Shown here piece after piece: positions 18,752-27,238 of a DNA stretch of 64,000 bases. A program made the position numbers and the translations under genes. The notes below the pieces were generated by a model. It was not told the DNA's origin, did no database searches, and was given only the letters and a program-made list of their open reading frames with translations. The DNA is from Planctomycetota bacterium (lineage in GTDB: Bacteria > Planctomycetota > UBA1135 > GCA-002686595), in assembly GCA_012959785.1 (NCBI GenBank), contig DUCM01000010.1:288721-352720 (forward strand), written 5' to 3'. The number at the start of each line of letters is the position of its first letter. The first letter of the stretch is position 1.

Positions 18752-19723
18752 ATGGAAGATGCAGCAGAATCCCGCAGTTGGACAATCCAGGCTGATCTCG
18801 ACGGCTCACGCCTCGATGCGGCCCTGGTGGCCCTGGTAAAGGGCTGGTCGCGCTCGCGGCTGCAAGCTCTGGTCAAGTCCGGCGCGGTGCGCGTGGACGG
18901 CGCGCTGGCCAGCAAGCCGGGCCAGCATGTCCAAAAGGGCGCACGCCTCGATGTGGCACTCCCCGCGCCATTGGCGGCGCCCTCGGCTCGCGTGGCGCGC
19001 CAGGATCTCAAGGTGCTCCACGAGGACGAGGACGTGGTGGTGTTGATCAAGCCCGCTGGGCTCTTGACCCATCGCACCGAGCGCGGCGGCGAGAACAGCC
19101 TGGCCGAGCACGCCCGGGTGCTCTTCGGCGAAATGCCCTCTCTTCAGGGCGAGGACCGGCCGGGCATCGTTCATCGCCTCGACCGCGAGACCAGTGGCGT
19201 GATCGTCCTCGGCCGCACCACCGAAGCTTTGGCCGAACTCATGCGCCAGTTCAAACAGCGCGAAGTGAAGAAGACCTATCGTGCCCTGGTCCACGGCGAT
19301 CCGCGCTTCGATTCCGATTGGATCGAGGCGCCCCTCGGCCGCGATCCGCGCCACCCCGCGCAGGTGGCTGTGGTGGACCTGGCCGACGGTGGGCGCAGCG
19401 CCTCTACCTATTACGAAGTCATCGAACGCCACGGGAGTGTCTGTTTGCTTTCGGCGTCGCCGGCCACGGGCCGCACCCATCAGATCCGCGTGCACCTGCT
19501 CTCCATCGGCCATCCCGTCCTGGGCGACCGCACCTACCGCCAAAACCGCGGCCAGACCATGGCCCTGCCCGGCGGTCTTGCCAGCCCGCGGCGGCAGATG
19601 CTGCACGCCCACGCCTTGGAGTTCAGCCACCCGCGCAGCGGCGAACGGCTCTCCTTTGAAGCGCCGGCGCCCAAGGACTTCGCCGAACTCTGCAGCGCCC
19701 TGAGCGCCATCAGCGACGCCTGA
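18752..19723 (+). CDS. RluA-family pseudouridine synthase
   Basis: 323 residues from the ATG at 18752. An N-terminal S4 RNA-binding domain (SRSRLQALVKSGAVRVDG, about 30-50) is followed by the catalytic domain with IVHRLDRETSGVIVLG (catalytic Asp in HRLDxxTSG), KTYRALVHG and the ATGRTHQIRVHL block. It isomerises uridines in ribosomal or transfer RNA; with an S4 domain it most resembles RluD or RluC, but the target position cannot be set from sequence. Its 3' end overlaps the convergent lipM by 14 bases. Confidence 0.94.
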   Translation: MEDAAESRSWTIQADLDGSRLDAALVALVKGWSRSRLQALVKSGAVRVDGALASKPGQHVQKGARLDVALPAPLAAPSARVARQDLKVLHEDEDVVVLIKPAGLLTHRTERGGENSLAEHARVLFGEMPSLQGEDRPGIVHRLDRETSGVIVLGRTTEALAELMRQFKQREVKKTYRALVHGDPRFDSDWIEAPLGRDPRHPAQVAVVDLADGGRSASTYYEVIERHGSVCLLSASPATGRTHQIRVHLLSIGHPVLGDRTYRQNRGQTMALPGGLASPRRQMLHAHALEFSHPRSGERLSFEAPAPKDFAELCSALSAISDA

Positions 19724-20438
19724 GAAAGGCCGGGTCGAGATAGCGCGTGCCCAACTCGCGGGCCATGGCGCGTTCGTGCACATCGGGGACGCCCACCTCG
19801 AAACTCAGGCCGAGCTGCGAGCGAAAGGTGTCCAACAAGAGCGCGGCCAGCTGCGCGGCATCAATCTCGGTCTTGAGGCTCTCCAGGGTGGCGATTCTCG
19901 TGTCGAGGATCGAGCTCTTCAGCTTGATCGAGCCGTGGTGCAAGACGCGGCCGTTGCGCCGCCGCTGGGCCGAGCCCACGCCCTTGCGATTTTCCCAGAC
20001 GAGGTCCTGGGGCGTGGACTTGTGAAAGCACATGCCCGTGTCAGGGCAGTCGGATCGCAGGGGGCTGTCGCCGCGGAGGCGCGCGTTCAGGCCCAGGTTT
20101 TGGAGGGTGCCGGCGATGGCCTCGTGCACGCGCACATAGGAGTCCGCCAGCTTGCCGCGGTAGAGGGGCTCGTCGAGGGCGCAGCAGAAGGAGAAGGTCA
20201 ATTCGTGCACATGGTGGATCGCGCCGCCGCCGGTCAGGCGCCGCACCACCGCGCCAGCGCGCTCGAGTCCTGCCACATCCTCGTAGCGCTGGAAGTAGCC
20301 CAGGGAGAGAGTGTCGGGGGCCCACGAGTAGAAGCGCAGGGTCGGCGGCGCGTCGAGGTTCTCCAGGAGAGCCTCGTCGAGGCCCATGTTGAAGGAGGGC
20401 GGTGAGCCCCAGGTTGTGATCAAGCGCCAGTCGTTCAT
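19710..20438 (-). CDS. lipM: Octanoyltransferase / lipoate-protein ligase family (LipM-like)
   Basis: 242 residues of the BPL/LPL fold. It shows VVRRLTGGGAIHH (66-76), a Cys in GMCFHKS (Cys137) where LipM has its catalytic Cys, the Lys in NRKGVGSAQRR (Lys152), and VLHHGSIKL. This layout fits LipM, which moves octanoyl from acyl carrier protein to GcvH, better than a lipoate scavenging ligase. It is the last gene of the glycine cleavage operon, 67 bases after gcvPB, so its expected target is the GcvH encoded three genes upstream. No lipA is in the window. Confidence 0.82.
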   Translation of the reverse strand: MNDWRLITTWGSPPSFNMGLDEALLENLDAPPTLRFYSWAPDTLSLGYFQRYEDVAGLERAGAVVRRLTGGGAIHHVHELTFSFCCALDEPLYRGKLADSYVRVHEAIAGTLQNLGLNARLRGDSPLRSDCPDTGMCFHKSTPQDLVWENRKGVGSAQRRRNGRVLHHGSIKLKSSILDTRIATLESLKTEIDAAQLAALLLDTFRSQLGLSFEVGVPDVHERAMARELGTRYLDPAFLRRR

Positions 20439-20505
20439 GTCGCGCCGGAGCTGGGCTGGCGGCCTCCGAGCTTCGCGCGGGAGCGCGCTCGGAGGCCTTG
20501 TCCCG

Positions 20506-21960
20506 TCAGTCGGAAAAGTTGTAGCGGAGGATCGGTTCGCGCACCGCGCGCCCCTCGTCGAGGCGCCCCACGGGAGTTGTGCAGGGAGCCGCGTGGAGGC
20601 GTTCGGGGTTTTCTTCAGCCTCCCGCGCCACTTGCAGCATGTCCTCGATGAAGGCGTCGAGAGTTTCCTTTGCCTCGGTCTCGGTGGGCTCGATCATCAT
20701 GGCCTCGTTGACCACCAGAGGGAAATAGATCGTCATGGGGTGGTGGCCCATGTCGATCAGGCGCTTGGCGATGTCCAGGGTGTGCACGCCCTGTTCGCGC
20801 TGATTCCTGTTGTTGCAGACGAACTCGTGCATGCAGATCGAGTCGAAGGGCACATGGTAGGCATCACGCAACTTGACCCGCAGGTAGTTGGCGTTCAGCA
20901 CCGCGTTCTCGGCCACCCGCTGGATGCCCTCGGCGCCCAAGCGCCGCAGGTAGCAATAAGCCCGCAAGAGCACGCCGAAGTTTCCGGCGAAGCCGCGCAG
21001 CATGCCGATCGAGTGGGGTATATCGTAGTCGAGGTGCAGACCCGAATCGTTTTCGACGATGCGCGGCGCGGGCAGGTAGGGCTCGAGCTCGGCCGTGACA
21101 CAGATCGGTCCGGCACCGGGGCCACCGCCGCCGTGGGGCGTCGAAAAAGTCTTGTGCAGATTGAGGTGCATCATGTCCACGCCAAAGTCGACCGGCCGGG
21201 CGATGCCCATGATGGCATTCATGTTGGCACCATCCATGTAGACCAGCCCGCCGGCCGCGTGGACCAGTTCCGAGATGCGCGCTATGTTGGTCTCGAAGAG
21301 ACCCAGGGTCGAGGGGTTGGTGATCATGAAGACCGCCGTGTCAGCGCCCAGTTTGGATTCCAGATCCGCGAGGTCCACCAGGCCGTCGGGACCCGATTTG
21401 ACCTCGAGGGCCGTGAGCCCGGCCAGGCTGGCCGAGGCCGGATTCGTGCCGTGGGCCGAGTCGGGGATCAGGACCTTGGTGCGCTGAGACTGGCCCATGC
21501 GGGCGAAGTGCTTGTGGGCTACCAAGAGTGCAGCGAGTTCGCCTTGAGCGCCGGCGGCGGGGTGCAGGGTTACTGCTTCCAGACCGGTGATGGCGGCCAG
21601 GGTTTCTTCCAGTCGCTTCATTATCGCCAGGGCACCTTGCAGGCGGCCTGGGTCTTGCAGTGGGTGAATGTCGCGAAAGCCCTCGATGGCGGCGGCGCTC
21701 TCGTTCAGGAGCGGGTTGTACTTCATCGTGCACGAGCCCAGGGGGTAGAAGCTGTCAGCGATGCTGACATTCTTCTTCGAGAGCCGCACGAAGTGGCGCA
21801 CGAGTTCGAGTTCGCCGATTTCAGGCAGCTTGGGGGGCGTCTCACGCAGGGAGCCAGCGGGCAGGGCATCGAGCCGCGCCGCGGGAACATCGAGTTCGCC
21901 CAGGCGCAGGGTGCGGCGGCCAGGGCGACTCTTTTCGAAGAGCAGGAGGTCCTTGTTCAT
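20506..21960 (-). CDS. gcvPB: Glycine dehydrogenase (decarboxylating) subunit 2
   Basis: 484 residues, the PLP-bearing half of a split P-protein. LGSCTMKYNP, HPAAGAQGE, DSAHGTNPAS and MITNPSTLGLFE are conserved, and the PLP-binding Lys270 lies in LHKTFSTPHGGGGPGAGP. With subunit 1 it decarboxylates glycine and passes the aminomethyl group to lipoyl-GcvH. The gene begins 23 bases after gcvPA and is part of the riboswitch-controlled operon. Length is normal for subunit 2. Confidence 0.97.
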   Translation of the reverse strand: MNKDLLLFEKSRPGRRTLRLGELDVPAARLDALPAGSLRETPPKLPEIGELELVRHFVRLSKKNVSIADSFYPLGSCTMKYNPLLNESAAAIEGFRDIHPLQDPGRLQGALAIMKRLEETLAAITGLEAVTLHPAAGAQGELAALLVAHKHFARMGQSQRTKVLIPDSAHGTNPASASLAGLTALEVKSGPDGLVDLADLESKLGADTAVFMITNPSTLGLFETNIARISELVHAAGGLVYMDGANMNAIMGIARPVDFGVDMMHLNLHKTFSTPHGGGGPGAGPICVTAELEPYLPAPRIVENDSGLHLDYDIPHSIGMLRGFAGNFGVLLRAYCYLRRLGAEGIQRVAENAVLNANYLRVKLRDAYHVPFDSICMHEFVCNNRNQREQGVHTLDIAKRLIDMGHHPMTIYFPLVVNEAMMIEPTETEAKETLDAFIEDMLQVAREAEENPERLHAAPCTTPVGRLDEGRAVREPILRYNFSD

Positions 21961-21983
21961 GACAGGCTCAGTTCATGACGGGC

Positions 21984-23342
21984 TCAGCCGACGGGGATAC
22001 GAGACTTGCAGGAATCCATGGCGCGCAGGAGGGAGTGGATCTGATCGCGAGAGGAGAGCTCGGTGAAGGCCAGCAAGAGGGCCTTGGGACCGAGTTCCGG
22101 ATACCAGCGACCAATTTCGAAGCCGCCGATCATGCCGGCGGCGTCGATGGCGCGGTTGACCTCTGCGGCTGGCACCGGGCAGTCCACGACGAACTCGTTG
22201 AAGCACGCGTCGGAGGTGTGGCGCAGGGAAAAACCCCCGAGGGATTCGATTTCAACCGCGGCGTACTGAGCCTTGGCGAGGGAATGGCTGGCGACTTCGC
22301 GCAGGCCCTCGGCGCCGGCGGCGGCGAGGTAGATCGCACCGCGCAAGGCCATCAGGGCATTGTTGGTGCAGATGTTACTGGTGGCCTTGGCGCGCCGGAT
22401 GTGTTGCTCGCGGGTCTGGAAGGTCAGGGCGAAGCCGCGCCGGCCCTGGCTGTCTTCGGTCTGGCCCACGATGCGCCCGGGCATCTTGCGCACGAAGGAC
22501 TGTTTCGTGGCGAAGAGGCCAAAGGACGGACCTCCGCAGGCCGTGGGAATGCCCAGGGATTGGCCCTCGCCCACGGCAATGTCAAAACCGGCCTCGCCGG
22601 GACTCTTCAAGAGCCCGAGGGAGATGGGGTAGACGCTCTGAATCGAAATCGCGCCAGCGTCGCGGGCCAACTTGGCCGCGGCGCTGGTGTCCTCGATGAC
22701 ACCCAGGGTGTTGGGACTCTGCACCAGGAGCGCGCAGCAGTCTGCGTCCACGAGGTCGGCCCACTTTGTTTTTCCGTCTTCGCCAAGGGGCACCTCGATG
22801 CACTCCAGACCGGTCCATTCCAGATAGGTCTTGAGGGTGCGCCGGGTGTGGGGGTGTACGCCCCGCGAGACGACCACTCGCCGGCGCTTGCGGGTCAGGT
22901 TCGCGGCCATGATCACGGCCTCCGCTGCTGCCGAGCAACCGTCGTACATGGAAGCGTTGGCGACCTCCAGGCCGCACAACTCGGCGATCATGGTCTGGAA
23001 CTCAAAGAAGGCCGTCAGCGTGCCCTGGCCGGCTTCGGGTTGGTAGGGCGTGTAGGCCGTGACGAATTCCTGGCGGCCCTGCAAAGCGTCCACCACCTGG
23101 GGGTAGTAGTGGCGGTACATGCCCGCGCCAAGGAACGATCCCCCGGCGCCGGAGGAGTTCCAGCTCGCGAGTTGTTTGAGTTCCTTCCACAAGCTGTCCT
23201 CGGAGATACCCGCCGCCACCGCCAGGGGGCCCTTCAGGCGCAACTCGGCGGGGATTCCCTCGAAGAGTTCGTCCAGAGATTTGACACCCACTGCCGCGAG
23301 CATCTCGCGTTGGTCGTCAGGCGTGTTTTGGATGAAGGGCAT
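21984..23342 (-). CDS. gcvPA: Glycine dehydrogenase (decarboxylating) subunit 1
   Basis: 452 residues from the ATG at 23342; the open frame goes further upstream but overlaps gcvH. Typical blocks are MPFIQNTPDDQREML at the N-terminus, GAGMYRHYYPQVVDAL, TAYTPYQPEAGQGTL, the YDGCSAAAEA segment, GEGQSLGIP, FGLFATKQSFVRKMPGR and ATSNICTNNAL. It pairs with gcvPB to form the heterotetrameric P-protein found in Firmicutes, Thermotogae and many PVC bacteria rather than the fused protein of E. coli. Confidence 0.97.
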   Translation of the reverse strand: MPFIQNTPDDQREMLAAVGVKSLDELFEGIPAELRLKGPLAVAAGISEDSLWKELKQLASWNSSGAGGSFLGAGMYRHYYPQVVDALQGRQEFVTAYTPYQPEAGQGTLTAFFEFQTMIAELCGLEVANASMYDGCSAAAEAVIMAANLTRKRRRVVVSRGVHPHTRRTLKTYLEWTGLECIEVPLGEDGKTKWADLVDADCCALLVQSPNTLGVIEDTSAAAKLARDAGAISIQSVYPISLGLLKSPGEAGFDIAVGEGQSLGIPTACGGPSFGLFATKQSFVRKMPGRIVGQTEDSQGRRGFALTFQTREQHIRRAKATSNICTNNALMALRGAIYLAAAGAEGLREVASHSLAKAQYAAVEIESLGGFSLRHTSDACFNEFVVDCPVPAAEVNRAIDAAGMIGGFEIGRWYPELGPKALLLAFTELSSRDQIHSLLRAMDSCKSRIPVG

Positions 23343-23364
23343 GGCGCAGCGCTTCGGCTTTGAG

Positions 23365-23766
23365 TTAGCTGTGGCTGGCGAGGGTTTCCTCGTATGCGGC
23401 GGCATCCAGCAGCTTGGAGGTGTCCTTGTCCGCGAGTCGGATCTTGATCAGCCAACCTCGATCCCAGGGATCGTCGGAGAGAATTTCGAGGTGGTCCTCA
23501 ATGGCCGAGTTGATCTCGACCACCTCGCCGGGCAGGGGCGTATTGAGGTCCGAGACGGCCTTGACCGATTCGATTTCACCGAAGGTCTCGCTCTCTTCCA
23601 GGTTGCGGCCGACCTCGGGCAGGTCGCAGTAGACGAGGTCGCCCTCATTGCCGCTGGAGAGTTCTTCGACGGCAAAGTCGGTGATTCCGATCACGGCGTT
23701 GTCTCCGCTGATCTTGATCCATTCGTGACTCGAAAGATAGTGGCGGTCTGTGGGTCGCATGGTCAT
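23365..23766 (-). CDS. gcvH: Glycine cleavage system H protein
   Basis: 133 residues from the ATG at 23766, which has an AAGG ribosome-binding site 8 bases upstream; a GTG 18 bases earlier is less likely. The lipoylated Lys is Lys69 in EIESVKAVSDLNTP. RHYLSSHEWIKI, IGITDFAVEELSS and the C-terminal DRGWLIKIRLAD match the family. It carries the aminomethyl arm between the P, T and L proteins. It lies between gcvT and gcvPA in the operon. No gene for the L protein (lipoamide dehydrogenase) is in the window. Confidence 0.96.
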   Translation of the reverse strand: MTMRPTDRHYLSSHEWIKISGDNAVIGITDFAVEELSSGNEGDLVYCDLPEVGRNLEESETFGEIESVKAVSDLNTPLPGEVVEINSAIEDHLEILSDDPWDRGWLIKIRLADKDTSKLLDAAAYEETLASHS

Positions 23767-23846
23767 TCGGAGTGCCTTTGGCACTCGTGCTCGTTGGGGT
23801 AGGGGGGTGGGGAATGAAGTGAGCGCCGGCTACTTCGTTCTCAGGA

Positions 23847-24944
23847 TTACTTACGGGTTCGCGAGTAGAAGGGCAGGCTGTGCAGGGTCACGCCCTGGCG
23901 TTTGCCGCGGATGTCCATTTCGAGTTTGTTGCCCTCGTTGGCGAGATCCAGGGGCAAATAGGCCGTGCCGATGTTCTGGTGGAGGGTGGGGGAGACGGCG
24001 CCGCTGGCGACTTCACCCACTTCGCGCTCGCCCTGGAAGATCTTGTAGCCCTGGCGCGGCACGCGCTTGCCCGCGGTGGTGAAACCGATCAAGGCCCGTT
24101 GGGGTTTGGCGCGCACATCGAGCAGGGCCTGCTTGCCGACCCAATCGCCCTTCTCTTCCGCGAAGGACAAGGCAAAGCCCAGGTCGGCTTCGACGGGGTT
24201 GTGCTCTGCGTCGATTTCGTGGCCGAAGAGTGGCATGCCCGCTTCCAGGCGCAGGGTGTCCCGGGCGCCCAAACCGATGGGTTGCACCCCTGCGCCGCTG
24301 CCGGCTTCGAGCAGGGCTTGCCAGATGTCGGTGGCTTCGGCGTTCTCAAAATACAACTCAAAGCCGTTCTCGCCCGTGTAGCCCGTGCGGCTGATACGCG
24401 TATTCTCGCGGCCGCAGACCGTGCCGAAGGTGAACTTGTAGTAGCCGAGCTTGGCGAGGTCGCAGTCCGTCGTCATGGCCCCCAGGATTTCCAAGGCCAG
24501 GGGGCCTTGCAGAGCGATCATGGTTTCCCGCTCGGTGCGGTGGTCCAGAGTCACGGCGAATGACCCCGTGCGCGCTTGCATCCACTCGAGTACGGCGGCG
24601 GTGTTGCTCGCGTTGACCACCAGGTAGACCTCATCGTCGCCGCGGTAGACCAAGAGGTCGTCGATGGGGTTGCCGTCTTCCTTGCAGATTAGGGTGTAGC
24701 GGATAGACCCCGAGGGTATGCGGGCGATGTAGTTGGTGCAGATCGAGTCGAGGTAGGCCAGGCAGTCGGCGCCCGTAACAGAGATACGTCCCATGTGCCC
24801 GAGGTCGAAGAGCCCCGCCCGCTCTCGCACGCAGCGCGCCTCGGCCAGGATCGAGGCGTAGGACACGGGCATGTGCCAGCCACCGAACTCGACCATCTTG
24901 GCGCCGAGAGCGACATGCACATCGTGTAGCGGGGTCTGTTTCAT
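23847..24944 (-). CDS. gcvT: Aminomethyltransferase (glycine cleavage T protein)
   Basis: 365 residues, normal length. MKQTPLHDVHVALGAKMVEFGGWHMPV at the N-terminus, RAGLFDLGHMGRI, RTGYTGENGFELYF, LGARDTLRLEAGMPLFGHE and GKRVPRQGY are all characteristic. It releases ammonia and moves the one-carbon unit to tetrahydrofolate. It is the first gene of the operon and lies 155 bases downstream of the glycine riboswitch, so the whole operon should respond to glycine. The SD-like GGAG in ctccctccatga orientation (just before 24944) supports this start. Confidence 0.97.
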   Translation of the reverse strand: MKQTPLHDVHVALGAKMVEFGGWHMPVSYASILAEARCVRERAGLFDLGHMGRISVTGADCLAYLDSICTNYIARIPSGSIRYTLICKEDGNPIDDLLVYRGDDEVYLVVNASNTAAVLEWMQARTGSFAVTLDHRTERETMIALQGPLALEILGAMTTDCDLAKLGYYKFTFGTVCGRENTRISRTGYTGENGFELYFENAEATDIWQALLEAGSGAGVQPIGLGARDTLRLEAGMPLFGHEIDAEHNPVEADLGFALSFAEEKGDWVGKQALLDVRAKPQRALIGFTTAGKRVPRQGYKIFQGEREVGEVASGAVSPTLHQNIGTAYLPLDLANEGNKLEMDIRGKRQGVTLHSLPFYSRTRK

Positions 24945-25006
24945 GGAGGGAGTTGCGCTTTCCGGCGCAGCCAGGCGATGCCAGCTGAGCGGGGAAGGCG
25001 GACAGC

Positions 25007-25054
25007 AGATTAAAGGGAAAGGGGCGCACGCCGCAGTGCGACGATGGCGCCCCT
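25007..25054 (-). terminator. Intrinsic terminator of the glycine riboswitch expression platform
   Basis: Read on the minus strand, AGGGGCGC (25054-25047) pairs with GCGCCCCT (25027-25020) around a 19-base loop, and TTTCCCTTT follows at once. It lies between the aptamer and gcvT, where it can stop transcription when glycine is low. A second hairpin, GGCCAC/GTGGCC at 25064-25080, sits between aptamer and terminator and may take part in the switch. Confidence 0.72.
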
Positions 25055-25098
25055 GTTCTGTGTGGCCACGGCGGGTGGCCTCTCGTTCAGGAGAGAAT

Positions 25099-25198
25099 CA
25101 GATCTGGGTCCTGGAGCCTGAGAGTTTCACCTCTTCTAAAGGCTTGCCCCTTCGGCGTCCACTGGGTCCTCGCCCAGCGGAACTCTCCCCGAGATCTG
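25099..25198 (-). promoter_or_regulatory. Glycine riboswitch (single aptamer)
   Basis: Read on the minus strand the segment contains the core strings of a glycine aptamer in order: GGGGAGAGTTCCGC (25190-25177), GACGCCGAAGGGGCAAG (25159-25143) and GTGAAACTCTCAGGC (25130-25116), then CCAGGAC. The P1 helix is visible as CAGATC (25198-25193) pairing with GATCTG (25104-25099). Only one aptamer is seen; a second full copy is absent on either side. It precedes gcvT on the same strand and is followed by an intrinsic terminator, so glycine binding is expected to turn the operon on. Confidence 0.93.
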
Positions 25199-25374
25199 TG
25201 TTGTTTCGGGGGGCCAGGGTAGAGCATTGGCTCAGCGGGGCCAAGCAGCCAATCCCTGGGTCGGCCTGGCCCTCGGGCAGACCTGCGCCTGGACCTCTTT
25301 TCGGGGGTAGGCTTTGATGAAGGGCTACTCGGCTTCGTGGTAGCGCTTCAATCCCCTCAGCGCCCCAAAAAGCA

Positions 25375-26982
25375 ATGTTTAACTCCCTCCCAGGCCCCCT
25401 GCGGGCTGTGGCTCTCGCCGGTGTCGCCCTCGCTGCCCTCTTGGCCGGGCCGGCACAGGGAGGAGGGCCTTTTCAGAGCGGCCTGCGCTGGACCGCGGGT
25501 GCCAGCTTGCAGACGCCTTGGATCCCCAGTTCGGTGGCCTTTGGCTCCTCGGACAACCTGGTTTGGGTCTCGGGGTCGGGGAACGATTCTCTGCTTTGCT
25601 ATGACTCGCCGGGTTCAGGGGTCGCAACTCCAGCGGAGAGTTTTGAGAACTTCGCGCCGGGCTTCGAGCTCTTGAGCGTGGCCGTAGGTCAGAGTGCGCG
25701 GCACCTCTACGCCCTCGGCCAACGCCAGGCGCCCGATATCTTTCAACGCGTCACCGAAGTCAGCCGCCGGGATCTGCTGCAATCAGCAGCCGGTGCGCCC
25801 TTCACAGCCATGTGGACCCACGACTTGGGCTTCGCCGCCAACGGACCGGCGCGCATGGCCACCAGTGAGAGCGGCCTGACCGTGGTGGCGGCGGCCTGGA
25901 ACGGCCAGACAGGTTCGGTGCGCATCGACCGCCTCGATGGTGAAAGTGGCAGCTTGCTCGTGCGCAGCGACATCGCGGCCACGGGTCTCGACGAGATGGT
26001 GCTTTCGGCCGACGGCGAACGGACTGCCCTGCTCTTGGGATTGCGACTGGTCGTGTTGGCCGCCGACGGCACCTTGTTGCACGACCAAGCCATGGGGGAA
26101 ATTCCAGCTTCCCTGGCCCTCGATAACACCGGCGCGCGCATCGTGGTGGGTGGCTTCGGCGCTGTACGGATCATGGCGGAGGGGCCTGGCGGCTACACCG
26201 AAACAGCCTCTGTTCTGGGTGCGAGCAACGAAATTGCCGGCCAGGTGGGCATCTCGCCCGGTGCTGAGACCTGGGCCGTGGCCTGGTGGAGAATCACCGA
26301 CCGCGACAACTTGCGCCACGAAATCTACGCCGGTCCCAGGCACACCTTGGTGCTCTCCGCAACTCAACTCGGCCAGCCGGGCGGCTTGCAGAACTACCCC
26401 TCTGTGATCGCGCTCAACCACGATGGCAGTCGCGTGGCCTTCGCTGCCTGGGGCAAGGGCGACAGTGATGCGGAAGCGATCTTGTACGACACCGCCAGCG
26501 CCACCCAAGTCCTGGCCATCGATCTCCCCGGCAGCGTCATGGCCATGGATCTGGACAGCTCTGGCACGCGCCTCGCGTTGGCCACCAAGAATCTGCACGC
26601 CAACCAATTTGGCTCCACGGGGGAGGTGCGCATGTACGACACGGGCGAGCGGGACTTGACCTTCGTGACGTCCCCGCGCCTGGGCAGCACCTGGACCAGC
26701 GCCTCGCGGACACCCGGTGCCCAGGTCGCCCTCTTCCTGGTGGGCACCCGGAGCCCGTTGCCCCAGCCCCTTCCCGGCGCCCTCGGCAGCCTATCCCTGG
26801 TGCGCGGCCCGAGCCTGCATGTCTACGCTCGTCCTGCGAACCTCCTGGGCGAAGCGCAACTCTCCTTGCAGATCCCAAACGCCTCGGCCTTGATCGGCGC
26901 GGAATACGCCCTGCAGGTGGCCAATCGCGTGGCGGGCCAGATCGTGTTCAGCGAGACCACTCTGGATCTCTTGCTGCACTAG
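25375..26982 (+). CDS. Exported beta-propeller-like protein of unknown function
   Basis: 535 residues. A signal peptide is clear: MFNSLPGPLRAVALAG followed by a hydrophobic run ending near PAQGGG. The rest is built from short beta-rich stretches of the type found in WD40 or cytochrome-D1-like propellers (for example VAFGSSDNLVWVSGSGNDSL, LSVAVGQSARHLYAL, LALDNTGARIVVGGF, IALNHDGSRVAFAAWG, MDLDSSGTRLALATK). The last 50 residues (ANLLGEAQLSLQIPNASALIGAEYAL) resemble a short C-terminal module common in planctomycete secreted proteins. No catalytic motif was seen. It is probably secreted or periplasmic; its function is unknown. Confidence 0.8.
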   Translation: MFNSLPGPLRAVALAGVALAALLAGPAQGGGPFQSGLRWTAGASLQTPWIPSSVAFGSSDNLVWVSGSGNDSLLCYDSPGSGVATPAESFENFAPGFELLSVAVGQSARHLYALGQRQAPDIFQRVTEVSRRDLLQSAAGAPFTAMWTHDLGFAANGPARMATSESGLTVVAAAWNGQTGSVRIDRLDGESGSLLVRSDIAATGLDEMVLSADGERTALLLGLRLVVLAADGTLLHDQAMGEIPASLALDNTGARIVVGGFGAVRIMAEGPGGYTETASVLGASNEIAGQVGISPGAETWAVAWWRITDRDNLRHEIYAGPRHTLVLSATQLGQPGGLQNYPSVIALNHDGSRVAFAAWGKGDSDAEAILYDTASATQVLAIDLPGSVMAMDLDSSGTRLALATKNLHANQFGSTGEVRMYDTGERDLTFVTSPRLGSTWTSASRTPGAQVALFLVGTRSPLPQPLPGALGSLSLVRGPSLHVYARPANLLGEAQLSLQIPNASALIGAEYALQVANRVAGQIVFSETTLDLLLH

Positions 26983-27039
26983 TCCAGGCGGGCCCCGCTC
27001 CGCCCCGTGAGCCCCGCACGGCCCCCCCCCGCGAGGGCC

Positions 27040-27067
27040 GCAGCGCAGGCGCCCTAAAAGGCGCTGC
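27040..27067 (+). terminator. Possible terminator hairpin after the propeller protein
   Basis: GCAGCGC (27040-27046) pairs with GCGCTGC (27061-27067), with the palindrome GGCGCC in the loop. A T-rich segment appears only 14 bases later, so this may be a weak or Rho-assisted terminator. Confidence 0.35.
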
Positions 27068-27098
27068 ACGGATTGGGGCACTTTTCTTCAGGCGCGGC

Positions 27099-27155
27099 GG
27101 GGGGGTGACCGATATGCCCCCCCACAGAGGCTCTCCCCAGCAGGGGAGCGTCTCA
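27099..27155 (+). other. Two adjacent hairpins in the leader of the large lipoprotein gene
   Basis: Seven G (27099-27105) can pair with seven C (27117-27123) around an 11-base loop. CTCCCC (27133-27138) can pair with GGGGAG (27143-27148). Both lie 80-140 bases before the start of the lipoprotein gene. They could be the 5' untranslated region of that mRNA or the end of the upstream transcript. No known riboswitch consensus was recognised. Confidence 0.35.
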
Positions 27156-27238
27156 ACCCACTGTTTATGCCCGAGCCTTCGCTCCCCCTGAGGTCGCTCG
27201 GAAACCGCAATCGCCTGATGAACAACGAGGCTCTCCCC

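Noticed and set aside
18637..19077. N-terminal extension of the HD-GYP regulator
   Set aside because: It overlaps the pseudouridine synthase gene on the other strand, and the receiver domain begins right at the ATG at 18636.
20386..21978. Plus-strand open frame of 530 codons
   Set aside because: Antisense shadow of gcvPB, which has complete family motifs and a place in the operon.
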